In this document: positions 1 through 8,152 of the stretch, piece by piece
How positions within the stretch are numbered: the first letter of the stretch is position 1
Layout of the letters: the number at the start of each line of letters is the position of its first letter
NCBI RefSeq assembly: GCF_040409955.1
Contig: NZ_CP123387.1
Location: 258,787-322,786, forward strand
DNA from: Salipiger sp. H15
GTDB taxonomy: Bacteria > Pseudomonadota > Alphaproteobacteria > Rhodobacterales > Rhodobacteraceae
Reading direction: 5' to 3'
Length of the DNA: 64,000 nucleotides
The notes under the pieces: generated by a model
What the model was told of the DNA's origin: nothing
The model's database searches: none
The model's input: only the letters and a program-made list of their open reading frames with translations
Program-made: the position numbers and the translations under genes

Positions 1-898
1 TGCCGATCCAGACGATCATGCCGCAGGTCGAGAGGGTCTGCATCGCGCTGTCGCGCAGGAAGCGCCAGCTGAACTCGCCGCGCAGCATCGCCGAGAGCGC
101 GACGCCCGCGACGCCGACCGCCGAGGCCTCGGTGACCGAGGCGATGCCGGCGTAGATCGAGCCCAGCACGAAGGTGACGACCAGCAGCGGCAGGATCAGC
201 CCCTTGAGAAGGCGCAGCTTCTCGGCCGCCGGGATCTTCTCCTTCGTCGGCGGCGGGGCGACGCCCTCCGAGAAGTAGGAGCGGACCAGCACGTAGCCGA
301 CGTAGAGCGAGGCCAGCAGCAGCCCGGGCAGGAAGGAGGCGGTGAAGAGATCGCCGATCGAGACGTTGGCGGTCAGCCCGTACATGATCAGCACGATCGA
401 GGGCGGGATCATCGCGCCGAGCGAGCCGCCGGCGCAGACCACGCCGATCGCGAGGTTGCGGTCGTAGCCCTGGCGCAGCATCTGCGGCAGGGCGATCAGG
501 CCCAGCAGCACGATCTCGCCGCCGATGATCCCGGACATGGCCGCGAGGATCACCGACACGAAGATGGTCTGCACCGCGACGCCGCCGCGGATCCGCCCGC
601 CGATCAGCTTCAGCGCGTCGAAGAGGTCGCGCGCCACGCCGGAGCGGTCGAGCATCGCCGCCATCAGCACGAACATCGGCACCGAGACGAAGACGAAACT
701 GTTGACGAAGGTGTAGATGCGGCTGGTGATCACGGTGATCGACATGGGGCCGAAGAACCCCAGCGCGAAGACCAGCGCGACGAGCAGCGTCACGAAGGCG
801 AGCGGCATGCCGGTCAGCAGCAGCACCACCATGAGGCCGAACATCAGGAGGGTGGCGGGCCCGATGCCGAGCGCCGCCAGGTCGAACATGGCGTGCAT
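1..898 (-). CDS. dctM: TRAP transporter large permease DctM (partial, C-terminus beyond window)
   Basis: This is the large membrane subunit of a tripartite ATP-independent periplasmic (TRAP) importer, which drives substrate uptake with the sodium or proton gradient. About 299 residues are visible, and the reading frame runs off the left edge of the window. The N-terminus has a hydrophobic helix followed by the family-typical FVFVSVPMFVLMAAML stretch. Further on come AMSGIIGGEIVLLGLIALPQM and a GAMIPPSIVLIMYG segment, all hallmarks of DctM. The start at 898 lies one base after the dctQ stop, so the two are translationally linked. An in-frame ATG at 889 is an alternative start. Family certain; substrate unknown, probably a sugar acid judging from the downstream dehydrogenases. 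Confidence 0.93.
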   Translation of the reverse strand, partial: MHAMFDLAALGIGPATLLMFGLMVVLLLTGMPLAFVTLLVALVFALGFFGPMSITVITSRIYTFVNSFVFVSVPMFVLMAAMLDRSGVARDLFDALKLIGGRIRGGVAVQTIFVSVILAAMSGIIGGEIVLLGLIALPQMLRQGYDRNLAIGVVCAGGSLGAMIPPSIVLIMYGLTANVSIGDLFTASFLPGLLLASLYVGYVLVRSYFSEGVAPPPTKEKIPAAEKLRLLKGLILPLLVVTFVLGSIYAGIASVTEASAVGVAGVALSAMLRGEFSWRFLRDSAMQTLSTCGMIVWIG

Positions 899-899
899 G

Positions 900-1490
900 T
901 CAGCTGTCCTTTCCGGGCTTTCTGAGCTGCCGCGCGAGGATCACGGCGAACTGGGCGCACATGACGAGCATCAGCACAAAAAGGAAGATCTTGAGATAGG
1001 CCGGGAGCGGCGGGTTCCAGGCGCTGCCCGAGCGTTCGAGCCGCAGGTCCCCCGCCGGCGACCAGACCGCCTTGGTCAGCATCAGCCAGGCCGCGTAGGC
1101 GAAGAAGCCGCTGGCGATCATCGAGGCCAGCGAGATGAAGAGGTCGAGCGCCTTGCGCCCGCGCGCGGGCAGGGCGTCGTAGATCATCACGACGCGGATG
1201 TGCCGGTCGCGCGAGACGCAGAACAGCCCGCCGTAGAGAAACGCGAGCCCGCAGAGGAAGGTGGCGGTCTCGTGCGCCCAGATGGTCGGTGCGTTCAGCA
1301 CGTAGCGCAGGAAGACCTCCATCAGCAGGAACAGCGCGGCGGCGACGATGCCGGCGGCGAAGAGGTAGCCGAGTCGGTCGATCCAGTGGCCAAGCAGGCC
1401 GGCCTCGGGGATCGGGGCCTCCCGCGTCTCGTGGGTGGGCAGCTCGGCGGCCAGCTCGTGCTGCGCTTCGGGCGTCTGGGGTCTGCTCAT
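900..1490 (-). CDS. dctQ: TRAP transporter small permease DctQ
   Basis: Small membrane subunit of the same TRAP importer; it couples the substrate-binding protein to DctM. The 196-residue protein has a roughly 35-residue cytoplasmic tail rich in Glu/Pro, then four hydrophobic segments. The typical small-subunit pattern FLRYVLNAPTIWAHETATFL sits near residues 60-80, where DctQ proteins conserve R-Y-V-x-N/W-E. Length is normal for the family. It lies between dctP and dctM in the usual P-Q-M order, 67 bases downstream of dctP. Confidence 0.92.
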   Translation of the reverse strand: MSRPQTPEAQHELAAELPTHETREAPIPEAGLLGHWIDRLGYLFAAGIVAAALFLLMEVFLRYVLNAPTIWAHETATFLCGLAFLYGGLFCVSRDRHIRVVMIYDALPARGRKALDLFISLASMIASGFFAYAAWLMLTKAVWSPAGDLRLERSGSAWNPPLPAYLKIFLFVLMLVMCAQFAVILARQLRKPGKDS

Positions 1491-1557
1491 CGCGCTGTGG
1501 TTCCTTCGATCCGTCGCAGGTCCGGCCGGCGGCAGGGGCGCCGCCGGCCAGCCGGGG

Positions 1558-2574
1558 TTACTGCAGCAGCCCCTTGTCCTTGAGATAGGCGGTCAGCGTG
1601 TCGTAGACCTTCTGCGCCATGGGCGAGCCCGCGGCGACGCCGGCCCACTGCTCCTGCGCGATGGCGCGGAACTTGGCGCGCTCCTCGTCGGACCAGTTGT
1701 GGATGGTGATGCCCGCGGCCTCGGCCTTGCCGACCGCCTCGAGGTCGCGCTCCTTGAGCGTGCTCACCTGGGTCTGCTGGAACGCCTTGACCGAAGCCTT
1801 GAGCTGGTCCTGGATCTCGGCCGGCAGCGCGTCCCACTTGGCCTTGTTCATCGACACCTCGACCAGCGGCAGCGAGTGGAAGCCCGGGTAGACCGGATGC
1901 GTCGCGATCTCGTTCATGCCGGTCTCCTGGTTGACCGAGAAGACCGAGTAGTCGGCGGCGTCGATCACGCCCTTGTCGAGCGAGGTGTAGACCTCGGAGG
2001 CGGGCAGGTTCACCGGGTTGGCGCCGGCGGCGGCGAAGACGTTGGCGATCAGCCCCTCGGGCGAGCGCACCTTGACGCCCTTCAGGTCGGCGACGCTGTC
2101 GAGCGGCACCTTCGACACGAAAGCCTCAAGCCCGGGGGTGGAGACGCCGATGAACTCGAGCCCGTAGGGGTTGATGAGCTCGTTCATCAGCTCCTTGCCG
2201 CCGCCGTTCTCGACGAAGTCGATCATCTGCGCGGGGTCCGCCCAGGCACCGACCGGGTTGGCGATCAGACCGAAGGCCGGGTCACGGCCGGCGAAATAGG
2301 AGGTGTCGGTGATGTGCCCGTCGATGATCCCGGCGGCGATGGCGTCGGGGGTCTCCTTGTAGTCGACGATCGAGCCCACCGGCAGCAGTTCGATGCTGAC
2401 CTTGCCACCGGTCATTTCCTTGACGGTCTCGGTCCAGCCTTGCTGGAAGATGAAGTTCGGGTTGCCCGCCGGGTCGGAGGACTGGAAGCGGAAGCTGTAC
2501 TCCTGTGCCGAGGCGGCACCGGCAAGGCAGAGGCCGGCAAGCAGCGCGGCGGTGGTGGTCTTCAGGATCATCAT
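1558..2574 (-). CDS. dctP: TRAP transporter substrate-binding protein DctP
   Basis: Periplasmic binding protein that captures the substrate for the DctQM permease. The 338-residue protein begins with a Sec signal peptide (MMILK, hydrophobic core, cleavage likely after ASA at about residue 23). The mature part has the DctP fold signatures LKGVKVRSPEG near residue 165, with the conserved Arg that binds the substrate carboxylate, and NLPASEVYTSLDKGVIDAAD after it. A GGAGG ribosome-binding site stands five bases before the chosen start; a second ATG follows immediately. It is the first transporter gene after the dehydratase/dehydrogenase genes and is probably co-transcribed with them. Confidence 0.93.
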   Translation of the reverse strand: MMILKTTTAALLAGLCLAGAASAQEYSFRFQSSDPAGNPNFIFQQGWTETVKEMTGGKVSIELLPVGSIVDYKETPDAIAAGIIDGHITDTSYFAGRDPAFGLIANPVGAWADPAQMIDFVENGGGKELMNELINPYGLEFIGVSTPGLEAFVSKVPLDSVADLKGVKVRSPEGLIANVFAAAGANPVNLPASEVYTSLDKGVIDAADYSVFSVNQETGMNEIATHPVYPGFHSLPLVEVSMNKAKWDALPAEIQDQLKASVKAFQQTQVSTLKERDLEAVGKAEAAGITIHNWSDEERAKFRAIAQEQWAGVAAGSPMAQKVYDTLTAYLKDKGLLQ

Positions 2575-2625
2575 GGGCTCCTCCCTTTTGGGGTCCTGGT
2601 CGCAATTGGCTTGGGTCCGCGCCGC

Positions 2626-3669
2626 TCAGGGCGCCGCGAACTCGATCTGCACCTTCATCGCGCGGCTCTTGTCCGAGGCGAGCTCGAAGGCGGGCACCGC
2701 GTCCCGCGCCGGCAGCACGCCGGTGAGCACCGGGCGCAGGTCGATCCGGCCCGCGTCGATCATCCGGGCGGCGGTGGCGAACTCGGGCGCGAAGCGGAAG
2801 CTGCCGAGGATCTGCAGCTCGCGGGTCACGATGGCGGTCATCGGCAGGCTGGTCTCGGGGCCGAGCCCGACGGTGACCAGCAAGCCGCGCGGGCGCAGGA
2901 CCCCGCAGGCGGCCAGCACCGCGGCGGGGGCGCCGGAGCATTCGAAGGCGACATCGACCTGGCCTTTCCCGGCGCCGAGCGGGCCAAGCGCCTCCGGGCC
3001 CTGCGACAGGTCGATGGTGCGGTCGGCGCCCATTTTCGCCGCCGTCGCCAGCGCCGTGGCCGAGATGTCCGTGGCGATGATCTCCTCCGCCCCGGCAAGG
3101 CGGGCGGCGGCGATGGTCAGGCAGCCGATCGGCCCGCAGCCCGAGACGATGACGCGCCTGCCGATCAGGCTGCCGGCAAGGCGCACCGCGTGCAGGCAGA
3201 CCGCCAGCGGCTCGGACATGGCGGCCAGCGCGAGGTCGGCGTCGGGGGACAGCTTGACCAGCTGTCCGGCGGGCAGGGTGATCTGCGCGCGGAAGAGGCC
3301 CTGCTCGTGCGGGAAGCGCATCGCCGAGCCGTTGAACCGCATGTCGAGGCAATGGTTGGCCATGCCCTGCTGGCAATACTCGCAGGCGCCGCAGGGGCGC
3401 GAGGGGTTCACCGCCACGCGGTCGCCCTCGGCCAGACCGGTCACGCCGGCGCCGACCTCGGTGACGATGCCCGAGACCTCGTGCCCCAGAGCCATCGGCT
3501 CGCGCAGCCGCACGGTGCCGAAGCCGCCGTGGTGGTAGTAGTGCAGGTCGGAGCCGCAGATGCCGCCGTGGCTGATCGCGACGCGCACCTCGCCCGCCGC
3601 CGGGGCGGGGGCGGCGGCGATCTCCTCGACGCGCAGGTCCTTCGGGCCATGGATGACGACGGCGCGCAT
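2626..3669 (-). CDS. idnD: Zinc-dependent L-idonate 5-dehydrogenase-like alcohol dehydrogenase
   Basis: Medium-chain zinc alcohol dehydrogenase of 347 residues, likely oxidising a C5 hydroxyl of a sugar acid such as L-idonate with NAD(P). Catalytic zinc ligands C38, H63 and E64 are present (ICGSDLHYYHHGG, ALGHEVSG). The structural-zinc cysteines are C93, C96, C99 and C107. The nucleotide fold is seen in IVSGCGPIGCLTI. The open frame continues upstream, but the ATG at 3669 overlaps the stop of the preceding SDR gene (TGATG) and starts exactly at the family N-terminus, so I chose it. The idnD-idnO neighbour pair is the classic idonate arrangement. Exact substrate (idonate, gulonate or galactonate) is inference. 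Confidence 0.85.
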   Translation of the reverse strand: MRAVVIHGPKDLRVEEIAAAPAPAAGEVRVAISHGGICGSDLHYYHHGGFGTVRLREPMALGHEVSGIVTEVGAGVTGLAEGDRVAVNPSRPCGACEYCQQGMANHCLDMRFNGSAMRFPHEQGLFRAQITLPAGQLVKLSPDADLALAAMSEPLAVCLHAVRLAGSLIGRRVIVSGCGPIGCLTIAAARLAGAEEIIATDISATALATAAKMGADRTIDLSQGPEALGPLGAGKGQVDVAFECSGAPAAVLAACGVLRPRGLLVTVGLGPETSLPMTAIVTRELQILGSFRFAPEFATAARMIDAGRIDLRPVLTGVLPARDAVPAFELASDKSRAMKVQIEFAAP

Positions 3670-4436
3670 CAGAGCACCGAGCTCATGCCGCCGTCGGCGA
3701 AGATCAGCTGCCCCGAGACGTAGTTCGAGGCATCCGAGGCGAGGAAGATGGCGAGCCCGGCCAGCTCTTCGGGCTTGCCCCAGCGGCGCATCGGCGTGCG
3801 CCCCTTCACCCACTTGTCGAAGTCGGGGTTCGAGACCAGCGCCTCGTTCATGTCGGTCAGCATGTAGCCGGGCGCGATGGCGTTCGACTGGATGCCGAGC
3901 TCGCCCCATTCCGCCGCCATCGCCTTGGTCAGCATCTTGATGCCGCCCTTGGCCACGGTATAGGGCGCGACGGTCGCGCGGGCGAGGTCCGAGGTCAGCG
4001 AGCCGATGTTGATCACCTTGCCCCTGCCGCGCGGCGCCATGCGCCTTGCCGCCTCGCGGCCGATGACGAAGGCCGAGGTCAGGTTGGTGTCGATCACCCG
4101 CCGCCAATCGGCGGTGTCGAGCTCGAGCATCGGCTTGCGGAACTGGATCCCGGCGTTGTTGACGAGGATGTCGATCGCTTGCCCCTCGGCGTCGAAACGC
4201 TCGAAGGCGGCAAGGATCGCGGCCTCGTCGGTCACGTCGAAGCAGGCACCCTCGGCGGCGAAGCCGGCGGCGCGCATCTCGTCCACCGCCTGCGCGAGGC
4301 GGGCCTCGTTCGAGCCGTTGAGCACCACCTTGGCGCCGCAGGCGGCGAGCCCCTCGGCCATGGCGCGGCCAAGCCCGCGCGACGCGCCGGTGACCAGCGC
4401 GGTGCGCCCGGTGAGATCGAAAAGCTTCAGGCTCAT
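3669..4436 (-). CDS. idnO: SDR oxidoreductase, gluconate 5-dehydrogenase-like
   Basis: Short-chain dehydrogenase of 255 residues, most similar in pattern to gluconate 5-dehydrogenase, which interconverts 5-ketogluconate and gluconate. It has the cofactor motif TGASRGLG at residues 17-24, NNAG at about 93-96, and a full catalytic triad: Ser146, Tyr159 and Lys163 (YTVAK). It overlaps the dehydratase gene upstream by four bases and idnD downstream by one, so the three are one operon. Together with idnD it would isomerise a sugar acid through a 5-keto intermediate. An alternative is a general 3-oxoacyl-type or sugar SDR. Confidence 0.82.
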   Translation of the reverse strand: MSLKLFDLTGRTALVTGASRGLGRAMAEGLAACGAKVVLNGSNEARLAQAVDEMRAAGFAAEGACFDVTDEAAILAAFERFDAEGQAIDILVNNAGIQFRKPMLELDTADWRRVIDTNLTSAFVIGREAARRMAPRGRGKVINIGSLTSDLARATVAPYTVAKGGIKMLTKAMAAEWGELGIQSNAIAPGYMLTDMNEALVSNPDFDKWVKGRTPMRRWGKPEELAGLAIFLASDASNYVSGQLIFADGGMSSVL

Positions 4437-5638
4437 GCGTCCACCTCCGACACGCGGGTGCTGAGGTCGCCGCGCTCGAAGAAGGCGGGCAGCAGCTCGG
4501 TGCCGAGGCCGGGGCCTTCCATCGGGTAGACGTAGCCGCCCTCGATGCGCGGCACCTCGGTGACCAGCTCGCGATACCAGCCGTTGTAGAAGGCGCGCAC
4601 CGACTCCTGGATCAGCGTGTTGGGCTGGCTGAAGGACATGTGGATGGCGGCGATGAAGCCCACCGGCCCGATGCAGTCATGCGGCGCGAAGGGGCGGTGG
4701 TAGGTGTCGGCCATGGCGGCGATCTTGCGCCCCTCGGTCAGCCCGCCGGTCCAGCAGAGGTCCGCCATCACCACATGCGCGGCGTCGCGGTCCATGTACT
4801 CCTTGTAGGCGAAGCGCGAGCCCAGCGTCTCCGACGCGCAGGTCCAGACCGGGGTCGAGCGGGCGAACTCGGCCAGCGCCTGTGCGTTGTTCATGCGGAT
4901 CGGATCCTCGTACCAGCGCGGCGCATAGGGCTCGACGGCGCGGGCGATCTCCATCGCCGTGGGCAGGTTCCACAGCGAGTGCATCTCGAGCATGATCTCC
5001 ATCCTGTCGCCGACGGCCTTGCGGATCAGCTCGAAGGGCTTGATCGCCGCCTTCATCTGCTCGGCGGTGATGTACATGCCCTTGTTCTCGATCCCGGCGG
5101 GATCGAAGGGCCAGATCTTCATCGCCGTGATGCCGCTCTCGAGCAGGCTCTCGGCCAACTCGTCCGCCCGGTTCATGAAGGCGTCGAGATCCTCGTAGGG
5201 CGAGGGCTCGGCGTCGAGGTTCCAGGTGTCGACCGGCTTGATCTTGTTGGTGCGCACGTAGCGGGTGCCGGCGCAGGTGTTGTAGACCCGGACCTTCTCC
5301 CAGCTCTGGCCGCCGAGCACCTTGTGCACCGGCAGGCCGGCGACCTTGCCGAAGATGTCCCAGAGCGCGATGTCCACCGCCGAGGCGGCGCGGTACTCGA
5401 CCCCGGTCGAGGCCTGCGCATTGGGCAGGCTCACCATTTCCTTGTGCAGGAGCTCGATGTTGAGCGGGTCCTGCCCGAGCAGCCGCACCGCCAGCGTGTT
5501 GTGGATATGCGCCTCGCAGGCCTCGGCGCCGTAGAAGGTCTCGCCGAGCCCGGTGATGCCTGCGTCGGTCTCCACGTGGACCCAGAGAACATTGGCAAAT
5601 TCCTCCGCACGGAAGGTGCGGATCGCGGTGATTTTCAT
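4433..5638 (-). CDS. Enolase-superfamily (mandelate racemase/muconate lactonizing type) sugar-acid dehydratase
   Basis: The 401-residue protein has the two-domain enolase-superfamily architecture: an N-terminal capping domain (1-120) and a C-terminal barrel. Barrel metal ligands are visible as E218 (LEMHSLW), E244 (WYEDP) and E270 (CASET). H220 and H320 (FAPHD) are candidate acid/base residues. The His next to the first ligand and the APHD motif are typical of the galactonate/mannonate-type acid-sugar dehydratases, which make 2-keto-3-deoxy sugar acids. It is the first gene of the minus-strand operon that also encodes idnO, idnD and the TRAP importer, and it diverges from the GntR gene. Exact substrate is not predictable from sequence alone. 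Confidence 0.83.
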   Translation of the reverse strand: MKITAIRTFRAEEFANVLWVHVETDAGITGLGETFYGAEACEAHIHNTLAVRLLGQDPLNIELLHKEMVSLPNAQASTGVEYRAASAVDIALWDIFGKVAGLPVHKVLGGQSWEKVRVYNTCAGTRYVRTNKIKPVDTWNLDAEPSPYEDLDAFMNRADELAESLLESGITAMKIWPFDPAGIENKGMYITAEQMKAAIKPFELIRKAVGDRMEIMLEMHSLWNLPTAMEIARAVEPYAPRWYEDPIRMNNAQALAEFARSTPVWTCASETLGSRFAYKEYMDRDAAHVVMADLCWTGGLTEGRKIAAMADTYHRPFAPHDCIGPVGFIAAIHMSFSQPNTLIQESVRAFYNGWYRELVTEVPRIEGGYVYPMEGPGLGTELLPAFFERGDLSTRVSEVDA

Positions 5639-5771
5639 TGATTTCCTCCAGGCCGGGCACGCCGGGCTGTGTCTCCGTAACCCGGGCCGAAGGATCGAGT
5701 CGGTCCTGCCGCGGGGTTTCCCGGGACATGGTGTAGAGAGGCTGATAGGGTATGATCAAGCTAAAAGTGAC

Positions 5772-5788
5772 TTTTGGTGCTACCAAAA
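5772..5788. promoter_or_regulatory. Inverted repeat, probable GntR operator
   Basis: TTTTGGTGCTACCAAAA is a perfect inverted repeat with 7-bp arms around a 3-bp centre. It lies 29 bases before the GntR start codon and about 134 bases before the divergent dehydratase gene. TTGGT-N-ACCAA symmetry is typical of operators for FCD-type GntR regulators. It would allow autoregulation and control of the sugar-acid operon. Assignment to this regulator is inferred from position. Confidence 0.7.
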
Positions 5789-5817
5789 TCGCAAACCTGT
5801 ATGAAAGGTCAGAAGAC

Positions 5818-6519
5818 ATGAGCACACAGGAAAGGGGTCTCGTCGATCGGGCGGTGGCCGACCTGCGCGCCTATATCCGCAAGGAAAACATGAAGGTGGG
5901 GGATGCGCTGCCGAGCGAGCAGGCGCTTTCGGCGCAGCTCGGCGTGTCGCGCACCGTGGCCCGCGAGGCGATGCGCGCGCTGGCGGCGCTGGGGGTTCTG
6001 CAGATCGGCAACGGCAGGCGCGCGCGGGTCGCGGCGATGAACGCCGACGCCATGTCGATTCTTCTCGACCACACGGTCTACAGCGGCCAGCTGTCGATCC
6101 AGCAGGTGCTCGACGTGCGCCGCACGCTCGAATTGCGCACCGCGGGGCTTGCCGCACTGCGCCGGTCAGACGAGCAGGCGCGCGAGCTGCTCGAGATCGT
6201 CGACCAGATGTTCGCGGCGCTGCGCGGCGACCAGGGCCGGATCATGGACCTCGACATCCGCTTCCACGCGCTGATCGCCCGCGCCTCGGGCAACGCGCTC
6301 TACGAGCTGCTGGTCGGAAGTTACGGGGTGATCACGCGGCAGACCTGGGCAATCGGCTGGCGGGCGCGCGGCTCGGAGGAGAACCGCGAGGAGAACATCC
6401 GCTGCCACGAGCGCATCGCCACGGCGATCATGATGCAGGACAGCACCAGGGCAGAGGCCGCGATGACCGAGCATTTCGAAACCGCGATCTCGGTGCTGAT
6501 CCGGGCGGGGGTGACGTGA
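5818..6519 (+). CDS. GntR-family transcriptional regulator (FadR/FCD subfamily)
   Basis: A 233-residue regulator with an N-terminal winged helix-turn-helix at residues 10-75 (LPSEQALSAQLGVSRTVAREAMRALAALGVL) and a C-terminal FCD ligand domain (LDVRRTLELRTAGLAAL, then the DIRFHALIA motif carrying metal/ligand contacts). The frame is open further upstream to 5752. That extension reads through the 5772-5788 palindrome and lacks family similarity, so the ATG at 5818 is preferred. It diverges from the sugar-acid operon and probably represses it until the sugar acid or an intermediate binds the FCD domain. Confidence 0.88.
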   Translation: MSTQERGLVDRAVADLRAYIRKENMKVGDALPSEQALSAQLGVSRTVAREAMRALAALGVLQIGNGRRARVAAMNADAMSILLDHTVYSGQLSIQQVLDVRRTLELRTAGLAALRRSDEQARELLEIVDQMFAALRGDQGRIMDLDIRFHALIARASGNALYELLVGSYGVITRQTWAIGWRARGSEENREENIRCHERIATAIMMQDSTRAEAAMTEHFETAISVLIRAGVT

Positions 6520-6545
6520 TCCCGGCAGCGCCCTCGGGACGGTGG

Positions 6546-6576
6546 CTCGACGACCGGACGGGCGCCGGTCGTCGAG
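6546..6576. terminator. Bidirectional stem-loop terminator
   Basis: CTCGACGACCGG at 6546-6557 pairs perfectly with CCGGTCGTCGAG at 6565-6576 (12-bp stem, 7-base loop). It sits between the convergent GntR gene and the ABC permease gene, where a shared terminator is expected. There is no strong U-tract on either side, so efficiency is uncertain. Confidence 0.65.
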
Positions 6577-6590
6577 GGCGGGCGCCGCGC

Positions 6591-7352
6591 CTAGCGCCAG
6601 AACACCAGCCTGCGTTCGAGCAGCGAGACCACCGCGAAGAAGCCGAGGCTGGCCACCGAGGCGACGAAGATCGCGGCCCAGACCTGCACGAAGTCGATGA
6701 CGATCACCGCCTGGTAGATCACCCAGCCGAGCCCGCCGTAGGCGCCGAGCATCTCGGTCACGATGGCGACGATCAGGCTGCGCACGGTCGACAGGCGCAT
6801 CCCCGACAGGATCAGCGGCAGGGCGGTCGGCAGGCGCAGCTTCCACAGGATCGCGGCCCGGCTCGCGCCGAAGCTGCGCATCAGGTTCACCGAGCGCTCG
6901 TCCACCCGGTCGAAGCCGGCGAGCGCCGAGACGAACATGGTGAAGCTCACGGCCACGGCGACCATCACGATCTTCGAGCTGACGCCCATGCCGAACCACA
7001 GCAGGATCAGCGGCGAGAAGGCCACCACGGGCACCGAATTGACCGCCGTGGCCGCGGGCACGATCACCTTGCGCAGCGGCGGCACCAGCGTGACGGCCAG
7101 CGCGAGGCCGACGCCGATGGCGCCGCCGAGCAGGTAGCCGGCCAGCGCCTCGCCCAGCGTGTAGGCCGCGGCCTCGCCGAGCACGGCGCGGGCGGTCCAG
7201 AACCGCGCGAGGATCTCCGAGACCGCGGGCAGGATGTAGCTCGGCAGGTCGAAGAGCCGGGCCGCCAGCTCCCAGACCGCGAAGAGGGCGAGCCCGCCGA
7301 AGATGCCGCGGGCAAGCGCGTGCGGCGAGGGGGTCATGGGATCTTGGGTCAT
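6591..7352 (-). CDS. ABC transporter permease (SsuC/ThiX-like)
   Basis: Inner-membrane permease of 253 residues from the nitrate/sulfonate/taurine/thiamine-precursor family of ABC importers. It has about six hydrophobic segments, and the cytoplasmic coupling loop ends with GASRAAILWKLRLPTALPLILSG. This matches the EAA-loop pattern of this family. It overlaps the upstream permease gene by four bases, and the two permeases form a heterodimer. Last gene of the ten-gene minus-strand operon. Confidence 0.9.
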   Translation of the reverse strand: MTQDPMTPSPHALARGIFGGLALFAVWELAARLFDLPSYILPAVSEILARFWTARAVLGEAAAYTLGEALAGYLLGGAIGVGLALAVTLVPPLRKVIVPAATAVNSVPVVAFSPLILLWFGMGVSSKIVMVAVAVSFTMFVSALAGFDRVDERSVNLMRSFGASRAAILWKLRLPTALPLILSGMRLSTVRSLIVAIVTEMLGAYGGLGWVIYQAVIVIDFVQVWAAIFVASVASLGFFAVVSLLERRLVFWR

Positions 7353-8152
7353 GCGCTTTCACCTCCCCAGAAGACGATGCGCTTCTCGGCAAGGCCGATG
7401 GCGGCGAAGAAGGCGACGCCGAGCACCGCCGAGCACAGGATGCTGGCCCAGATGGCGACCATGTTCTCGGCATACATGCCCTGCAGCAGCAGCACGCCGA
7501 GCCCGGTGGTGTCGCCGAACCATTCGCCCACCACGGCCCCGGCGAGGCCGAGCGCCGAGGCGATGCGCAGCGCGACGAAGATGTGGGGCAGGGCGGTCGG
7601 GAAGCGCAGCTTGCGCATGATCTCGCGCTCGGAGGCGCCGAAGCTGCGCAGGAGCTGCACCTGCCTTTCGTCCACCGCCCGCATCCCGAGCAGCGCGTTC
7701 ACGGTGACCGGGAAGAAGGTCAGGTAGAAGACGATCACCGCCTTGGCGAGGATGGTGTTGCCGAACCACATGACGACCAGCGCGCCGAAGGCGATGACCG
7801 GGATCGTCTGCGAGACGATGAAGATCGGGAAGATGGTCTCGCGCAGGACGCGCAGCCGCGAGAAGGCAATGCCGATCCAGATGCCGAAAAGCGCCCCGGC
7901 CCCGAAGCCGAGCAGCGTCTCGAGCCCGGTGCGGATCATCGCGTCGCGATAGGCGGCGGGGGTGCGCAGGATCGCCTCGATCACCGCGCTCGGCCGGGGC
8001 AGCACGTAGGGCCGGATGCCGAAGGTGACGACCAGCAGCTCGACCGCGAGCAGGACCGCCGCCAGCGCGGCGGCGCCCTTCAGCAGCGGAACCACGGCGC
8101 CGAAGCGCCGTGTCCCGGGCAGCGAGCCCGCAGTATTGGCCTGCACCGTCAT
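7349..8152 (-). CDS. ABC transporter permease (SsuC/ThiX-like)
   Basis: Second inner-membrane permease of the NMT1/THI5-type importer, 267 residues. The coupling loop GASEREIMRKLRFPTALPHIFVALRI resembles that of its partner, and both loops suit one ATPase. Six or so membrane segments start at about residue 27. It overlaps the binding-protein gene by four bases (ATGA) and its partner permease by four bases, indicating translational coupling. Having two non-identical permeases rather than a homodimer is less common in this family. Confidence 0.9.
   Translation of the reverse strand: MTVQANTAGSLPGTRRFGAVVPLLKGAAALAAVLLAVELLVVTFGIRPYVLPRPSAVIEAILRTPAAYRDAMIRTGLETLLGFGAGALFGIWIGIAFSRLRVLRETIFPIFIVSQTIPVIAFGALVVMWFGNTILAKAVIVFYLTFFPVTVNALLGMRAVDERQVQLLRSFGASEREIMRKLRFPTALPHIFVALRIASALGLAGAVVGEWFGDTTGLGVLLLQGMYAENMVAIWASILCSAVLGVAFFAAIGLAEKRIVFWGGESA

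Noticed and set aside
1435..3723. Long plus-strand frame of 762 codons
   Set aside because: Antisense to dctP and idnD, low-complexity composition, no domain.
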